64,000 nucleotides of DNA, taken from positions 1 through 64,000 of the forward strand of contig JBGPBV010000009.1 of NCBI GenBank assembly GCA_041481445.1, written 5' to 3'. The stretch's first letter is position 1. Each line of letters opens with the position of its first letter. The position numbers and the translations under genes were made by a program. Shown here one piece after another: positions 8,627-17,036 of this stretch. This stretch comes from AA29 sp041481445 (lineage in GTDB: Bacteria; Acidobacteriota; Vicinamibacteria; Fen-336). Below the pieces are notes generated by a model, which saw only the letters and a program-made list of their open reading frames with translations, searched no databases and was not told the DNA's origin.

Positions 8627-9358
8627 GTGGGCGACCTGGTCGAGCACTACGTCGAGGACCCGCGCGCCTGCGACTACCTGCCCGCGGAGCGCGCGGCCCT
8701 CGAGTACCGCGTGATGAGAGAAGTGGGCGCGGAGGAGCTGGAGGGCCTCCTCGTCCGCGGGTGGCGGCGCCTCGGGCCCTTCTACTTCCGCCCCGCCTGC
8801 GCCGGATGCCTGGAGTGCGTGTCGCTGCGCATTCCCGTCGCGTCGTTCGCGCCCACGGCCAGCCAGAAGCGCGCGGCCGCGCGCGCGCGACGGTTCGAGA
8901 TGCGCCTGGGGACGCCGCGGATCGACGACGAGCGCCTGGAGCTGTATGCGCGCTGGCATGCCGCCCGCGAGGAGCGCCGGGGGTGGCCCGCCTCCGAGCT
9001 GCGCGCGGACGAGTACTGGCTGCAGTTCGCCTATCCCCACCCGGCGGTCCGCGAGCTGAGCGTGTGGGACCGCGGCCGGCTGGTCGCCCTCGGCCTGTGC
9101 GACGTCACCCCGCGGGCCTGGAGCGCGATCTACTTCTTCTACGACCCCGCCATCGCGCGCCTCTCGCCCGGGGTCGCGAACGTCATGGCCTGCGTCGCGC
9201 TGGCGCGCCAGCGCGGCATCCCGCACGTCTATCTCGGGTACCGCGTGCTGGGCTGTCCCTCCATGCGCTACAAGGCCACGTTCCGGCCGCACGAGCTGCT
9301 GGTGGGACGCCCGGGACCCGACGAGGAGCCCCGCTGGATCAGCCCGCCGGCACCCTGA
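8627..9358 (+). CDS. bpt: Aspartate/glutamate leucyltransferase (Bpt)
   Basis: Bpt transfers leucine from Leu-tRNA to N-terminal Asp or Glu, creating N-degrons that ClpS delivers to ClpAP; both partners are encoded in this window. The product has 243 residues, normal for the family. The N-terminal domain has the cysteine cluster FRPACAGCLECVSLR (C58, C61, C64). The C-terminal GNAT-like half has YFFYDP, YLGYRVLGC and MRYKATFRPHEL, all hallmark blocks. GTG 8627 is chosen because a TATGCT -10 hexamer sits 6 nt upstream and no ribosome site is visible. A plain arginyl-transferase role is less likely given the bacterial Bpt layout. Confidence 0.92.
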   Translation: MGDLVEHYVEDPRACDYLPAERAALEYRVMREVGAEELEGLLVRGWRRLGPFYFRPACAGCLECVSLRIPVASFAPTASQKRAAARARRFEMRLGTPRIDDERLELYARWHAAREERRGWPASELRADEYWLQFAYPHPAVRELSVWDRGRLVALGLCDVTPRAWSAIYFFYDPAIARLSPGVANVMACVALARQRGIPHVYLGYRVLGCPSMRYKATFRPHELLVGRPGPDEEPRWISPPAP

Positions 9359-9490
9359 CCGCCGGCGCATCTCGTCAACTCCTTGTAAAAACTGGTCATT
9401 CCGGGCCCGGAGAGCCAACCTCCCTCCCCCCTCCCGGTCCAATTCCATGAAAGCGCGGCCCAGGACGGCCGCTCCAGGGAGGAGTCAGTC

Positions 9491-10036
9491 ATGAACAAGA
9501 CGATCGCAGCCCTCGTGCTCGTGACCGCGGCCGCGGGCGTCTCGATCGCCCGCGCCGATCAGGGCGACGACACGGGACTGGGCGGCCACCATCGCCATGG
9601 CCGAGGACCCAGCCACGCGCAGCTTCTCGAGAAGTACGACGCGAACCACGACGGCGTCCTCGATCCCGAGGAGAAGGCGGCGATGAAGGCCGACTTCGAG
9701 GCCCATCGCAAGGAGCGCGAGGCGAAGCTGCTCGAGAAGTACGACGCCAACCACAACGGCGTGCTCGATCCGGAGGAGAAGGAGGCGGCCCGGAAGGAGT
9801 TCCAGGCCCGCCGTGAGCAGGCGCACGCGAAGTTCCTCGCGAAGTTCGACACGAACCACAACGGCACCATCGACCCCGAGGAGCGGGAGGCGATCCGCGC
9901 CCAGCACGAGGCCAGGCGCGCCGAGATCCTGAAGAAGTACGACACCGACGGCGACGGCACGCTCAGCCCGGCGGAGCGCGAGGCGCTGCGCAAGGACATG
10001 CGCGAGAAGCACCAGCAGGAGAACCAGTCCCGGTAA
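9491..10036 (+). CDS. Exported EF-hand calcium-binding protein
   Basis: The protein has 181 residues: a signal peptide (about 1-22, ending at ARA) and a His/Gly-rich linker, then four EF-hand loops with the DxNxDG or DTDGDG pattern (DANHDGVLDPEE, DANHNGVLDPEE, DTNHNGTIDPEE, DTDGDGTLSPAE) spaced about 32-36 residues apart and joined by charged helices. It is probably a periplasmic calcium buffer or sensor. The three first loops are near copies, suggesting internal duplication. A strong ribosome site (GGGAGGAGT) precedes ATG 9491. A factor-independent terminator follows. Confidence 0.88.
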   Translation: MNKTIAALVLVTAAAGVSIARADQGDDTGLGGHHRHGRGPSHAQLLEKYDANHDGVLDPEEKAAMKADFEAHRKEREAKLLEKYDANHNGVLDPEEKEAARKEFQARREQAHAKFLAKFDTNHNGTIDPEEREAIRAQHEARRAEILKKYDTDGDGTLSPAEREALRKDMREKHQQENQSR

Positions 10037-10061
10037 CGGGCTTCATCCCTCACATTCATCC

Positions 10062-10108
10062 GCCCACGGTCGCCCCTCGCGAGGGTCCGGCCGTGGGCTT
10101 TCCTTTTT
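10062..10108 (+). terminator. Rho-independent terminator after EF-hand gene
   Basis: GCCCACGG (10062-10069) pairs perfectly with CCGTGGGC (10091-10098). An inner CCCTCGCGAGGG hairpin lies in the loop, and TTTCCTTTTT follows at once. It lies 25 bp past the EF-hand stop and 30 bp before the convergent esterase stop. Confidence 0.85.
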
Positions 10109-10137
10109 GGGGATGGCCGGGCGGAGGGTGCCTTCCG

Positions 10138-10998
10138 CTACTTCCGCTTGTCGAAGAACTCGAGGATCGCGTCGCTGGCGTCGATCTGCGCGCTCTGTCG
10201 TCCCGTCCAGGCCGGGTACTTCATGGGAGCCCCCGGCCAGCTGTGCCCCCCGCCCTGGATCTGGAGGAAACGCACCTCGGTCCCGCAGACCTGGAACTCC
10301 AGGCGGGTCACCGCCGTGCGGTCCGAGCCGTGCGCCGGCACCGGTACGGACCGCGGCGAGTCGTTGCAGCCGGCGGCGGTGGCCCAGGCCCGCACGGCGG
10401 AGAGCCCCTGCTCGAAGGGGATGACGGGGTCGTCGGTGCCGTGGATGGCGAGGACCGGGACCGCGCGGCCCGGCTGGCAGAAGAGGGTGCCCGACACCAC
10501 GGCCACCGCGGCCAGATCGCCCGGCCGCTCGCAGGCCAGCCGGTAGCTGAACGAGCCGCCGTCCGAGAAGCCGGTGGCGAAGACGCGGTGCCGGTCGATG
10601 GCGAGGCCGCGCGAGATCTGGGCCACCAGGGTGCGGAAGAACCGGACGTCGTCCACGCCCGCGCGGTCGGCCACCGTGCACCCGCGACAGCCGAGGGCAA
10701 AGCCGCCGCCATTGCTGCCGTCCGGCGAGGCGACGACGTAGCCGTGGCGGTCGGCGGCGGCGTCGAGGCCCACGTTCTCCGCGAACGCGTGCATGCCGCG
10801 GGCGCCGTGGAAGGCGACCACGAGCGGGAACGGCCGCGAGCCGTCGTAGGAGGGCGGCACGTGCAGGACGTAGGTCCGCTTCCGGCCGCCGGAAGCGACC
10901 CACTCGCCGAGCACGCCCTCGCCCTCGCGCAAGGGTGCGTCCGGCGGACCCAGGGCCCCGAGCAGCACGGCCATCCAGACGAGGAGGGACGAGCGCAT
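10138..10998 (-). CDS. Secreted PHB-depolymerase/feruloyl-esterase-like alpha/beta hydrolase (LpqC type)
   Basis: The protein has 286 residues from ATG 10998 and a signal peptide (about 1-18). It is an alpha/beta hydrolase of the Esterase_PHB family. LVVAFHGARG supplies the oxyanion region. GFSDGG carries the nucleophilic Ser. HGTDDPVIPF carries the Asp, and GGGHSWPG the His. Cysteine pairs in the CRGC and GCND regions fit an exported, disulfide-bonded enzyme. Family members hydrolyse short polyhydroxyalkanoate or phenolic esters; the substrate here is unknown. It stands alone, convergent with the EF-hand gene and divergent from the FHA operon. An upstream extension to 11124 is open but has no signal peptide at its start. 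Confidence 0.85.
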   Translation of the reverse strand: MRSSLLVWMAVLLGALGPPDAPLREGEGVLGEWVASGGRKRTYVLHVPPSYDGSRPFPLVVAFHGARGMHAFAENVGLDAAADRHGYVVASPDGSNGGGFALGCRGCTVADRAGVDDVRFFRTLVAQISRGLAIDRHRVFATGFSDGGSFSYRLACERPGDLAAVAVVSGTLFCQPGRAVPVLAIHGTDDPVIPFEQGLSAVRAWATAAGCNDSPRSVPVPAHGSDRTAVTRLEFQVCGTEVRFLQIQGGGHSWPGAPMKYPAWTGRQSAQIDASDAILEFFDKRK

Positions 10999-11147
10999 GT
11001 CGGTGCCGCATCTTACCCGCGGGCCGCGCCGTCCCGCGCGCAATCGCGCGGGCGGGGCCCCAAAGGGCCGCGCTCCTGGGCTAGGCTTTTTGGAGGGGCT
11101 GGATCGGCCGCGTCCCGATCTCATCGATAACGACGGAGCACGATCAC

Positions 11148-11852
11148 GTGAGCTTGAAATCTCTCCTGGGCGGCGTCATGGACGGCGAGCTCGGGCATCC
11201 CGACCTCCGGCGCCGGGTGGTCGACGGGATCGCCAAGCTCAAGCGGCATGCCGACCGTGGAGTCGAAGTCCTTCCCCCCGAGGTCGAGGTGCACATCACC
11301 GTCGGCGAGGGCAGCGTTCAGGTCATCGAGCGATTCGTGAGCGATCCCGCCTTCGATCGCGAGGTGGAGGCCGGCCTCCGCAACAAGCTCGTGCGCGCCC
11401 GCGAGGACCGGATGCCCGTGCGCCGCTACTTCGTCAAGGCGGGCAAGCGCACGCAGGTCACGGCCAAGGAGGCGGCTCCCCGGACCTACCACCTGCGCAT
11501 CGACGGCGGCGACCGCGCGGGCCAGGAGGTCGGCCTGCCCGGCGAGAAGCGCCTCTTCCTGGTCGGCCGCGGCCCGTGGCACGGCGACGACAAGCAGGTC
11601 GCCAACGACGTCGTGGTGTCGGAGGCGGAGAAGGCGATCAGCCGCCGCGCCGCCCGCCTCCATCGCGTGAGCGGCCACTTCGAGATCGAAGCGCTGGACC
11701 AGGGCGAGGCCCTCATCGTCGTCCGCCCGGACGCCCAGCGCCTGCGGCCGGCGCTCTCCGCCTCCGGCCGCGTTCCCGTGCACCCGGGCGACGTCATCGA
11801 GTTCACGGATGGGGCGAAGACGGTGCTGAGCGTCCACCTCGAGGAGGCGTAG
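11148..11852 (+). CDS. FHA-domain protein with FhaA-type N-terminal domain (DUF3662-like)
   Basis: The protein has 234 residues and starts at GTG 11148. Residues 1-95 resemble the DUF3662 N-terminal domain of actinobacterial FhaA. Residues about 130-234 form an FHA domain (FLVGRG..., NDVVVSEAEKAISRR, VHPGDVIEF), which binds phosphothreonine peptides. In Mycobacterium, FhaA sits in an operon with PP2C phosphatase, RodA, PbpA and Ser/Thr kinases that control wall synthesis. The order here (FHA, FHA, PP2C, SEDS-PBP) matches closely but contains no kinase gene. The next gene begins 6 bp downstream, so this is the first gene of an operon. A weak site, CGGAGCA, precedes the start. Confidence 0.82.
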   Translation: MSLKSLLGGVMDGELGHPDLRRRVVDGIAKLKRHADRGVEVLPPEVEVHITVGEGSVQVIERFVSDPAFDREVEAGLRNKLVRAREDRMPVRRYFVKAGKRTQVTAKEAAPRTYHLRIDGGDRAGQEVGLPGEKRLFLVGRGPWHGDDKQVANDVVVSEAEKAISRRAARLHRVSGHFEIEALDQGEALIVVRPDAQRLRPALSASGRVPVHPGDVIEFTDGAKTVLSVHLEEA

Positions 11853-11858
11853 CCCGCT

Positions 11859-12719
11859 GTGCCTGGCCTGAGCCGCGACGAGAACGACCCCGAGACGTTC
11901 CTGGTCGACTGGGCCGCCGTGCACGGCGGCCTCAATCCCTGGAAGCGCACGGAGAAGGTGGTGGTCGACCCCTTCCTGGTGGCCAAGGCGGTCAAGGCGG
12001 TGATGGGCCAATGCCCGCACCAGACCGCCAACGGGAAACCGCTCGTGTGGAACGAGTACAGGGTGTTCCTCGACCTCGCGGACTGGGAGCGCATCAAGAA
12101 GCTCGAGAGCACCCTGCTGCGCGACCTGGGCGAGGTCGTGGAGAAGCACCTCAAGAAGCTCAAGGCGGAGATGGTGGGCGGCCTGACCGTGCGCCTGCTC
12201 CGCGACGAGGGCGGCACCGTGCGCCCCGGGAACGCCGTCATCAAGGTGGACTTCGGGGAGGTGGACCGCGCTTCTCCGATCGACCCCTCCGAGATGACGG
12301 TGCGCATCGGGGGGCCGGTGGCGAAGCTGCTCACCGACCTCACGCAGCGCGTGCCCGAGAGCTTCGTCGGCGCCTACGTCAACCCCGCCGCCGAGGAGAG
12401 GCTCAAGGTCCTCTGGACGGGGGGCGAGGCCACCATCCGCGCGGGGAGCCGCGTGGTGCTGGGCCGGCCGCACGGGGCGACCGCCCCCGGCTTCGTCGCC
12501 CTCGAGGGAGCCAACAGCAAGATCAACAAGCGGCAGCTCTGGATCGAGGCCTCGGAGGACGGCGCCCTCATCGGCCGCATCTCCGACGCGAACCCGGTCG
12601 AGGTGAAGGGCCGGCTCGTGCAGGCCGGCGGCCAGATCTCGATCGACGCCTTCCCGGCCGAGATCTCCCTGTCCAACGGCGAGATGAAGCTCACCGTGGA
12701 GCGACTCGGCGGCGCGTGA
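11859..12719 (+). CDS. FHA-like protein with FhaA-type N-terminal domain, second of pair
   Basis: The protein has 286 residues and starts at GTG 11859. Residues about 15-160 look like a diverged copy of the DUF3662-like domain of the previous gene (a long helix with KKLESTLLRDLGEVVEKH, then strands). Residues about 200-286 look like an FHA fold: VVLGRPHG, then SKINKRQLWI in place of the usual SRxH, then NPVEVKG. The Ser-Arg-His phosphothreonine pocket is not clearly kept, so binding of phosphopeptides is uncertain. Its stop overlaps the GTG start of the PP2C gene (GTGA), indicating coupling. It probably acts as an adaptor in the same wall-synthesis signalling set. Confidence 0.72.
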   Translation: MPGLSRDENDPETFLVDWAAVHGGLNPWKRTEKVVVDPFLVAKAVKAVMGQCPHQTANGKPLVWNEYRVFLDLADWERIKKLESTLLRDLGEVVEKHLKKLKAEMVGGLTVRLLRDEGGTVRPGNAVIKVDFGEVDRASPIDPSEMTVRIGGPVAKLLTDLTQRVPESFVGAYVNPAAEERLKVLWTGGEATIRAGSRVVLGRPHGATAPGFVALEGANSKINKRQLWIEASEDGALIGRISDANPVEVKGRLVQAGGQISIDAFPAEISLSNGEMKLTVERLGGA

Positions 12720-13540
12720 CGACGGCTCAGCGCGAGGCGGAGTCCGAGCGGACGGGGGCGCTCGCGGGACCGGGCCTCGTCGCGGCCGCCCGCAGCGCGC
12801 GCGGCCCGCGCGAGCGCAACGAGGACACCTACGTGTGCCGTCCCGACGTCGGCCTCTTCGCCGTCATCGACGGCATGGGCGGGCAGCAGGCGGGCGCGGA
12901 GGCGGCGGCCCTGGCCCGGGAGGCGCTCCTCGGGGAGCGCGACCTGCTGCGCGCGTTCCTCGACGCCAACGAGAAGATCCACCGCGCGGCCAGGAAGAAG
13001 AACCAGACGAAGGGCATGGGCTGCGTGGCCTCCGCCGTGCGCGTGACCGGGGACAAGGCGCGCGTGGCCCACGTCGGGGACACGCGGGTCTACCTGGCCG
13101 GCGCCGCCGGAGCGGAGCAGCTCACCCGCGACCACACCGTGGCCGCCCACACCCAGGAGCAGCTCGGCATCACGGACCGGGGCGCCAGGGAGATGGGGGG
13201 CCAGAACCAGGTGACGCGGGACCTCGGCGGACAGACCCGGACCGGCGAGGACTGGATCGACAACTGCGAGGTGACCCTCGAGGAGGGTGACCTCCTCGTG
13301 CTGTGCAGCGACGGCGTTCACGGCGTCCTGGAGCCGGCCGGCCTCTTCGCGCGCCTCCGGGACGCCCGCCGGCAGTCCACCGCCCCCGACGCGCTGGCCG
13401 AGGAGCTGGTGGCGCTGGCCCTGGCCGCGGGCACGCGCGACAACTCCACGGTGGTGGTGGTGCGCTGCCTGTGCCCGGCGCGCAAGCCGTCCGTCTGGAC
13501 GAAGGACATCCTGGCCTGGATGAAACGGAAGCCGAAGTGA
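12716..13540 (+). CDS. PP2C-family Ser/Thr protein phosphatase (PstP/Stp type)
   Basis: The protein has 274 residues and starts at GTG 12716, overlapping the previous stop. Metal-binding motifs of PP2C are present in order: RNEDTYV, VIDGMGGQQAG, HVGDTRVYL, LCSDGVHGV and the terminal TRDNSTVVVV. It has no transmembrane segment, so it is cytoplasmic, unlike mycobacterial PstP. It would remove phosphate from Ser/Thr kinase targets, among which FHA-bound proteins and wall synthases are expected. The SEDS-PBP gene begins 41 bp downstream. No kinase lies in the operon; the nearest Hanks kinase is at 20827-23175. Confidence 0.9.
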   Translation: MTTAQREAESERTGALAGPGLVAAARSARGPRERNEDTYVCRPDVGLFAVIDGMGGQQAGAEAAALAREALLGERDLLRAFLDANEKIHRAARKKNQTKGMGCVASAVRVTGDKARVAHVGDTRVYLAGAAGAEQLTRDHTVAAHTQEQLGITDRGAREMGGQNQVTRDLGGQTRTGEDWIDNCEVTLEEGDLLVLCSDGVHGVLEPAGLFARLRDARRQSTAPDALAEELVALALAAGTRDNSTVVVVRCLCPARKPSVWTKDILAWMKRKPK

Positions 13541-13581
13541 CGCGCTCCCCGCTCGTCCTCATCGATTAAGGAAGATCCCCG

Positions 13582-16500
13582 GTGCCGATCCTCATCGAGA
13601 TGCTGTTGTTCGCCCTGGTGGCGGTGGCCGGCTACTTCGGCGTCCACGCGGCCGTGCACGCCGCCACCGTCAAGGCCCAGGCCGCCGCCACCGGCATCCG
13701 CAGCCTGGAGGAGGTCGAGGCGGCCGCCCGCACCGGCTACCTCATGTTCGCGGCGGGCGTGGGGGCGCTGGCCCTGGCCCGCTTCATCAGCCTCAAGCGC
13801 GGCAAGGGGAACATCTTCTCGCCGTTCGTGCTGCCGGCGGCGACGATGGCGGCGGCGATCGGGCTCGCCCTGCAGATGGGCTACGGCAACCCCCTGACCC
13901 ACCCGTTCTGGCCCGGCCCCGCCTTCGCCCAGGGCATCCTGATCGCGGCCGCCGTCGGCGCGATCATCATCGTCCTGCCCCGCGACCCCGTCGAGATGAC
14001 GGCCCCCCTGGAGATGGCCCTTCCCATCCTGATGCTGGCCACCTTCGTCGCCCTGCGCCTGTTCGGCAAGGGCACGGAAGCCGCCCCCGACACCCTCATC
14101 AACCTCGGGCCCGTGCAGCCGCTCGAGATCGTGAAGATCGTGTTCGTGGTCTACCTCGCCCTCTACTTCGGCAAGCGGGCCTCCCAGCTGCGCTTCCAGC
14201 GCGACCGCATCCTGGGCCTCGACTTCCCGCGCAAGAAGATCCTGATCCCGGCCGTGCTGATGCTGGTCGTGCTCTTCGGCGCCTTCGTGATGGTCAAGGA
14301 CCTGGGGGCGACGCTGATCCTCTCCGCGCTCTTCCTGGCCATGTTCTACATCGTGACGCGCGCGGGCGGATGGGTGCTGCTGGCCCTCGCCATCGTGGCG
14401 GGGGGCGTGGCCGTGGCCGCCCACGTGCCCGCCATCACCCAGTCGCCGAAGGTGACCCTGCGCCTCCAGATGTGGCTCGACCCCTGGTACAACGCGATCC
14501 CCTTCGGCGACCAGACCGCGCGGGCGCGCTGGGCCATCGCCGCCGGCGGCTTCGGCGGGCGCGGACTGGGGGCCGCCCCCGCCACCGCCCTTCCCGCCGG
14601 CCACACCGACCTCGTGCAGGCGCACCTCGCGGAGGAGATGGGCGCGGCCGGCATGATCGTGTACCTCGTCCTCCTCTCCGGCATCGCCGGCCAGGGCCTC
14701 TGGATCGCGGCCTGGAACCGCACGCCGGAGCGGATGCTGCTGGCGGGGGGGCTCTCGATATTCCTCATCGCGCAATGGTTCGTGATCTTCGCGGGCACGA
14801 CGGGAGTGCTGCCCCTGACCGGCGTCGTCGTGCCCTACCTGTCGTGGGGCAAGACGGGAATGATCATCTTCATGCTCACCGCGGCCATGATCGCCCGCCT
14901 GGCCGAGAGCGGGCACGCGCGCGAGACGACGACGGAGCTGGACGAGGTGCGGAAGGGCACGATGAGCACGCTGGCCGCCGAGCTCGCCCTCCTGGCCGGC
15001 GGGGTGGTCGTGATCCTGATGGAGGCGGTCGTGTGGGGGCCGGCCACCACCGTCCGCGGCTGCGTCACGCTCCTGGCCGCGCAGGCCGGCGACCCCTACG
15101 ATCGCGTGGTCAACCTGCACGACCCGCGGCTGGAGATGATCGCGGGCCGCATGAAGCGGGGCGAGATCCTGGACCGCAACGGCGAGAAGATCGCCGCCAC
15201 CGACCCCGACACCGGCGAGCGGCGGTACCCGCTCGGCGACGCGATGGGCACCCTGCTCGGCCCCTCCGGATCGATCGTGCTGCGGCCGGAGTGGATGATC
15301 GAGCGGCAGCTCGACGGCAAGCTGCGCGGGTACCCGGACCTGGACGACGGCCCGGCGGTGTGGATGGCGGACAAGCCCGACGGGGGCGAGCGGTTCCTCT
15401 TCGTGGTCAAGACGCGCGAGGAGACGCCGGAGGACCGTGAGAAGGCCACCAAGATGGCGGACGGAGACACCATCCGCCTCCTCCCCCTGACCTCTCCGGA
15501 CTTCCGTCCCCTGCTGCCCCTGATGCGCGCGGACGAGAACACGCTCAAGAAGGTGTCCGACGACGTCGCTTCGCGCACCGCCCGCATCACCATCGACGCC
15601 AAGCTGCAGCAGCAGACCTCCGCCATCCTCAAGGAGGCGGCCAAGAAGGGGAAGGCGGCGGCGGCCGTCGTCCTCGACGCCGAGACCGGCCAGGTCCTCG
15701 CGCGCGCGCAGTGGCCGGACTTCGATCCCGGCAGCGAGAAGTTCATGCGGCGCCTCACCGATCCCGACTTCCCGGTCAAGGACAAGAAGTTCACCGGCGT
15801 CTACGGCCCCTGGCGCGACAAGACGGGCGTGTACGGCATCTTCCAGGCGGGGTCGGTGGCCAAGGTCGTCACCTCCCTGGCCGCGGCGCGGGCGGGGCTG
15901 CTCGGCTCCGCGCCCACCCGCGTGGCCCGGACGGGCCCCGTCTTCGGGTGCCTGCAGCGCGACGCGCAGGGGCCGTTCTTCATGCGTCCGGGGTGGTACA
16001 AGGCGATCCACGACCACCCCGACGACCCCGTTCACGGCAACATCGACTACATCAAGGGCCTGGCCCTGAGCTGCAACGTCTACTTCGGGCAGCTCGGCCT
16101 CGCGCTCGGCCCCGATGCCTTCACGAAACTCGTGGCCGACGGCGTGGAGATCGGCTGGAACGGCAAGAGCATCAAGCCCGGCAAGGCGGGGAGCCGCGAG
16201 CTGGCGGAGACGGCCTTCGGCCAGAACGCGGCGCTGGTGAGCGTCTCGCAGCTCTCGCGCGTGGGCGGCACCGTGGCCGACGGCGGCATCTACCGCAAGT
16301 GCGGTCCGGGCATGGAGCTGGGCGCGCCCTGCGAGGAGCGGAAGATCCTCGCCGAGCCGAACCTGGCCGTGCCGATACTCTCGGCGATGGAGCAGGTCGT
16401 CCTCGCGGGCACGGCGCGGGGGCTCGAGAAGCCGGCCGGCGTGCGCCTCTACGGGAAGACGGGAACCGCGGACGCGATCGGCACGAAGGACGAGGTGGTC

Positions 16501-16998
16501 TTCGGGGTGCCCTACAACGAGTGGGGGGCGCCGAACTCGTGGTTTTTGGGCATCGCGGAGGACGAGCACCTGGAGTCCTGCGCCGCCGTGAACCCGCACC
16601 GCGTGGTGGTCGCCGTCGTGGTGCCGCGCGGCGGCCTGGGGGCGCGCGTCTCCGGCCCGGCCGCGATGGAGATCCTCACCGCCGCGCAGTCGCTCGGATA
16701 CATCACGCCCAGGGCGGCTCCCGGGCCGGCCGGCGCGCCGGGGACCGCGCCGGGCTCGCCGCCGCCGGGTGCGTCGCTCGGCAAGGGACCCGCGCCGCTC
16801 ACCGTCATTTCTCCGGTGCCGGCCACGCCGATGCCGGCCTCGGCGCCGCCCGCCGCGCCGCGGCCCTCCGCACCGGCGCCGACCACCACGACGCCACGGC
16901 CGCCGGCCTCTCCGGAGGTGTCCGCGCCCCCGGCGACCACGCCGTCGCCGCCTCCGTCGCCGCCTCCGTCGCCGTCCCCACCCTCACCGGCGCCGTGA
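13582..16998 (+). CDS. Single-chain SEDS (RodA/FtsW) glycosyltransferase fused to class B penicillin-binding protein
   Basis: The protein has 1138 residues from GTG 13582, after AAGGAAGA. Residues 1-450 are a multi-spanning SEDS polymerase (about 10 membrane segments) with GGFGGRGLG, HTDLVQAHLAEEMG and LPLTGVVVPYLSWGKT. Residues about 470-1010 are a class B PBP: one membrane segment, the GEILDRNGEKIA dimerisation-domain motif, then a transpeptidase with catalytic SVAK (Ser758), SCN (Ser830) and KTGT (Lys959). A Pro/Ala-rich tail follows (about 1015-1138). Separate rodA and pbpA genes are normal; here polymerase and cross-linker cannot dissociate. The fourth-loop catalytic Asp region is unusual (WLDPWYNAIPFGDQ, 298-311). 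It is the last gene of the FHA/PP2C operon, so control by phosphorylation is likely. Confidence 0.92.
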   Translation: MPILIEMLLFALVAVAGYFGVHAAVHAATVKAQAAATGIRSLEEVEAAARTGYLMFAAGVGALALARFISLKRGKGNIFSPFVLPAATMAAAIGLALQMGYGNPLTHPFWPGPAFAQGILIAAAVGAIIIVLPRDPVEMTAPLEMALPILMLATFVALRLFGKGTEAAPDTLINLGPVQPLEIVKIVFVVYLALYFGKRASQLRFQRDRILGLDFPRKKILIPAVLMLVVLFGAFVMVKDLGATLILSALFLAMFYIVTRAGGWVLLALAIVAGGVAVAAHVPAITQSPKVTLRLQMWLDPWYNAIPFGDQTARARWAIAAGGFGGRGLGAAPATALPAGHTDLVQAHLAEEMGAAGMIVYLVLLSGIAGQGLWIAAWNRTPERMLLAGGLSIFLIAQWFVIFAGTTGVLPLTGVVVPYLSWGKTGMIIFMLTAAMIARLAESGHARETTTELDEVRKGTMSTLAAELALLAGGVVVILMEAVVWGPATTVRGCVTLLAAQAGDPYDRVVNLHDPRLEMIAGRMKRGEILDRNGEKIAATDPDTGERRYPLGDAMGTLLGPSGSIVLRPEWMIERQLDGKLRGYPDLDDGPAVWMADKPDGGERFLFVVKTREETPEDREKATKMADGDTIRLLPLTSPDFRPLLPLMRADENTLKKVSDDVASRTARITIDAKLQQQTSAILKEAAKKGKAAAAVVLDAETGQVLARAQWPDFDPGSEKFMRRLTDPDFPVKDKKFTGVYGPWRDKTGVYGIFQAGSVAKVVTSLAAARAGLLGSAPTRVARTGPVFGCLQRDAQGPFFMRPGWYKAIHDHPDDPVHGNIDYIKGLALSCNVYFGQLGLALGPDAFTKLVADGVEIGWNGKSIKPGKAGSRELAETAFGQNAALVSVSQLSRVGGTVADGGIYRKCGPGMELGAPCEERKILAEPNLAVPILSAMEQVVLAGTARGLEKPAGVRLYGKTGTADAIGTKDEVVFGVPYNEWGAPNSWFLGIAEDEHLESCAAVNPHRVVVAVVVPRGGLGARVSGPAAMEILTAAQSLGYITPRAAPGPAGAPGTAPGSPPPGASLGKGPAPLTVISPVPATPMPASAPPAAPRPSAPAPTTTTPRPPASPEVSAPPATTPSPPPSPPPSPSPPSPAP

Positions 16999-17036
16999 GG
17001 CCGGCGGCGGGCACGCGGGCGGTGCCAGGACCGCGC

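Noticed and set aside
8594..9448. N-terminal extension of the DUF1499 protein
   Set aside because: It lies antisense to bpt. The membrane segments and domain begin only after ATG 8593.
10081..10300. Possible small plus-strand genes downstream of the EF-hand terminator
   Set aside because: They run antisense through the esterase coding region and have no ribosome site.
13318..16599. Open antisense frame of 1093 codons opposite the SEDS-PBP gene
   Set aside because: It has no domain, signal peptide or ribosome site. It mirrors codon-position GC bias of the sense gene, as do the long antisense frames at 25468-28911, 41704-45036 and 47860-50610.
16890..16995. Short direct repeats at the end of the SEDS-PBP gene
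   Set aside because: They are low-complexity Pro/Ser/Ala codons of a disordered tail, not a CRISPR or satellite array.
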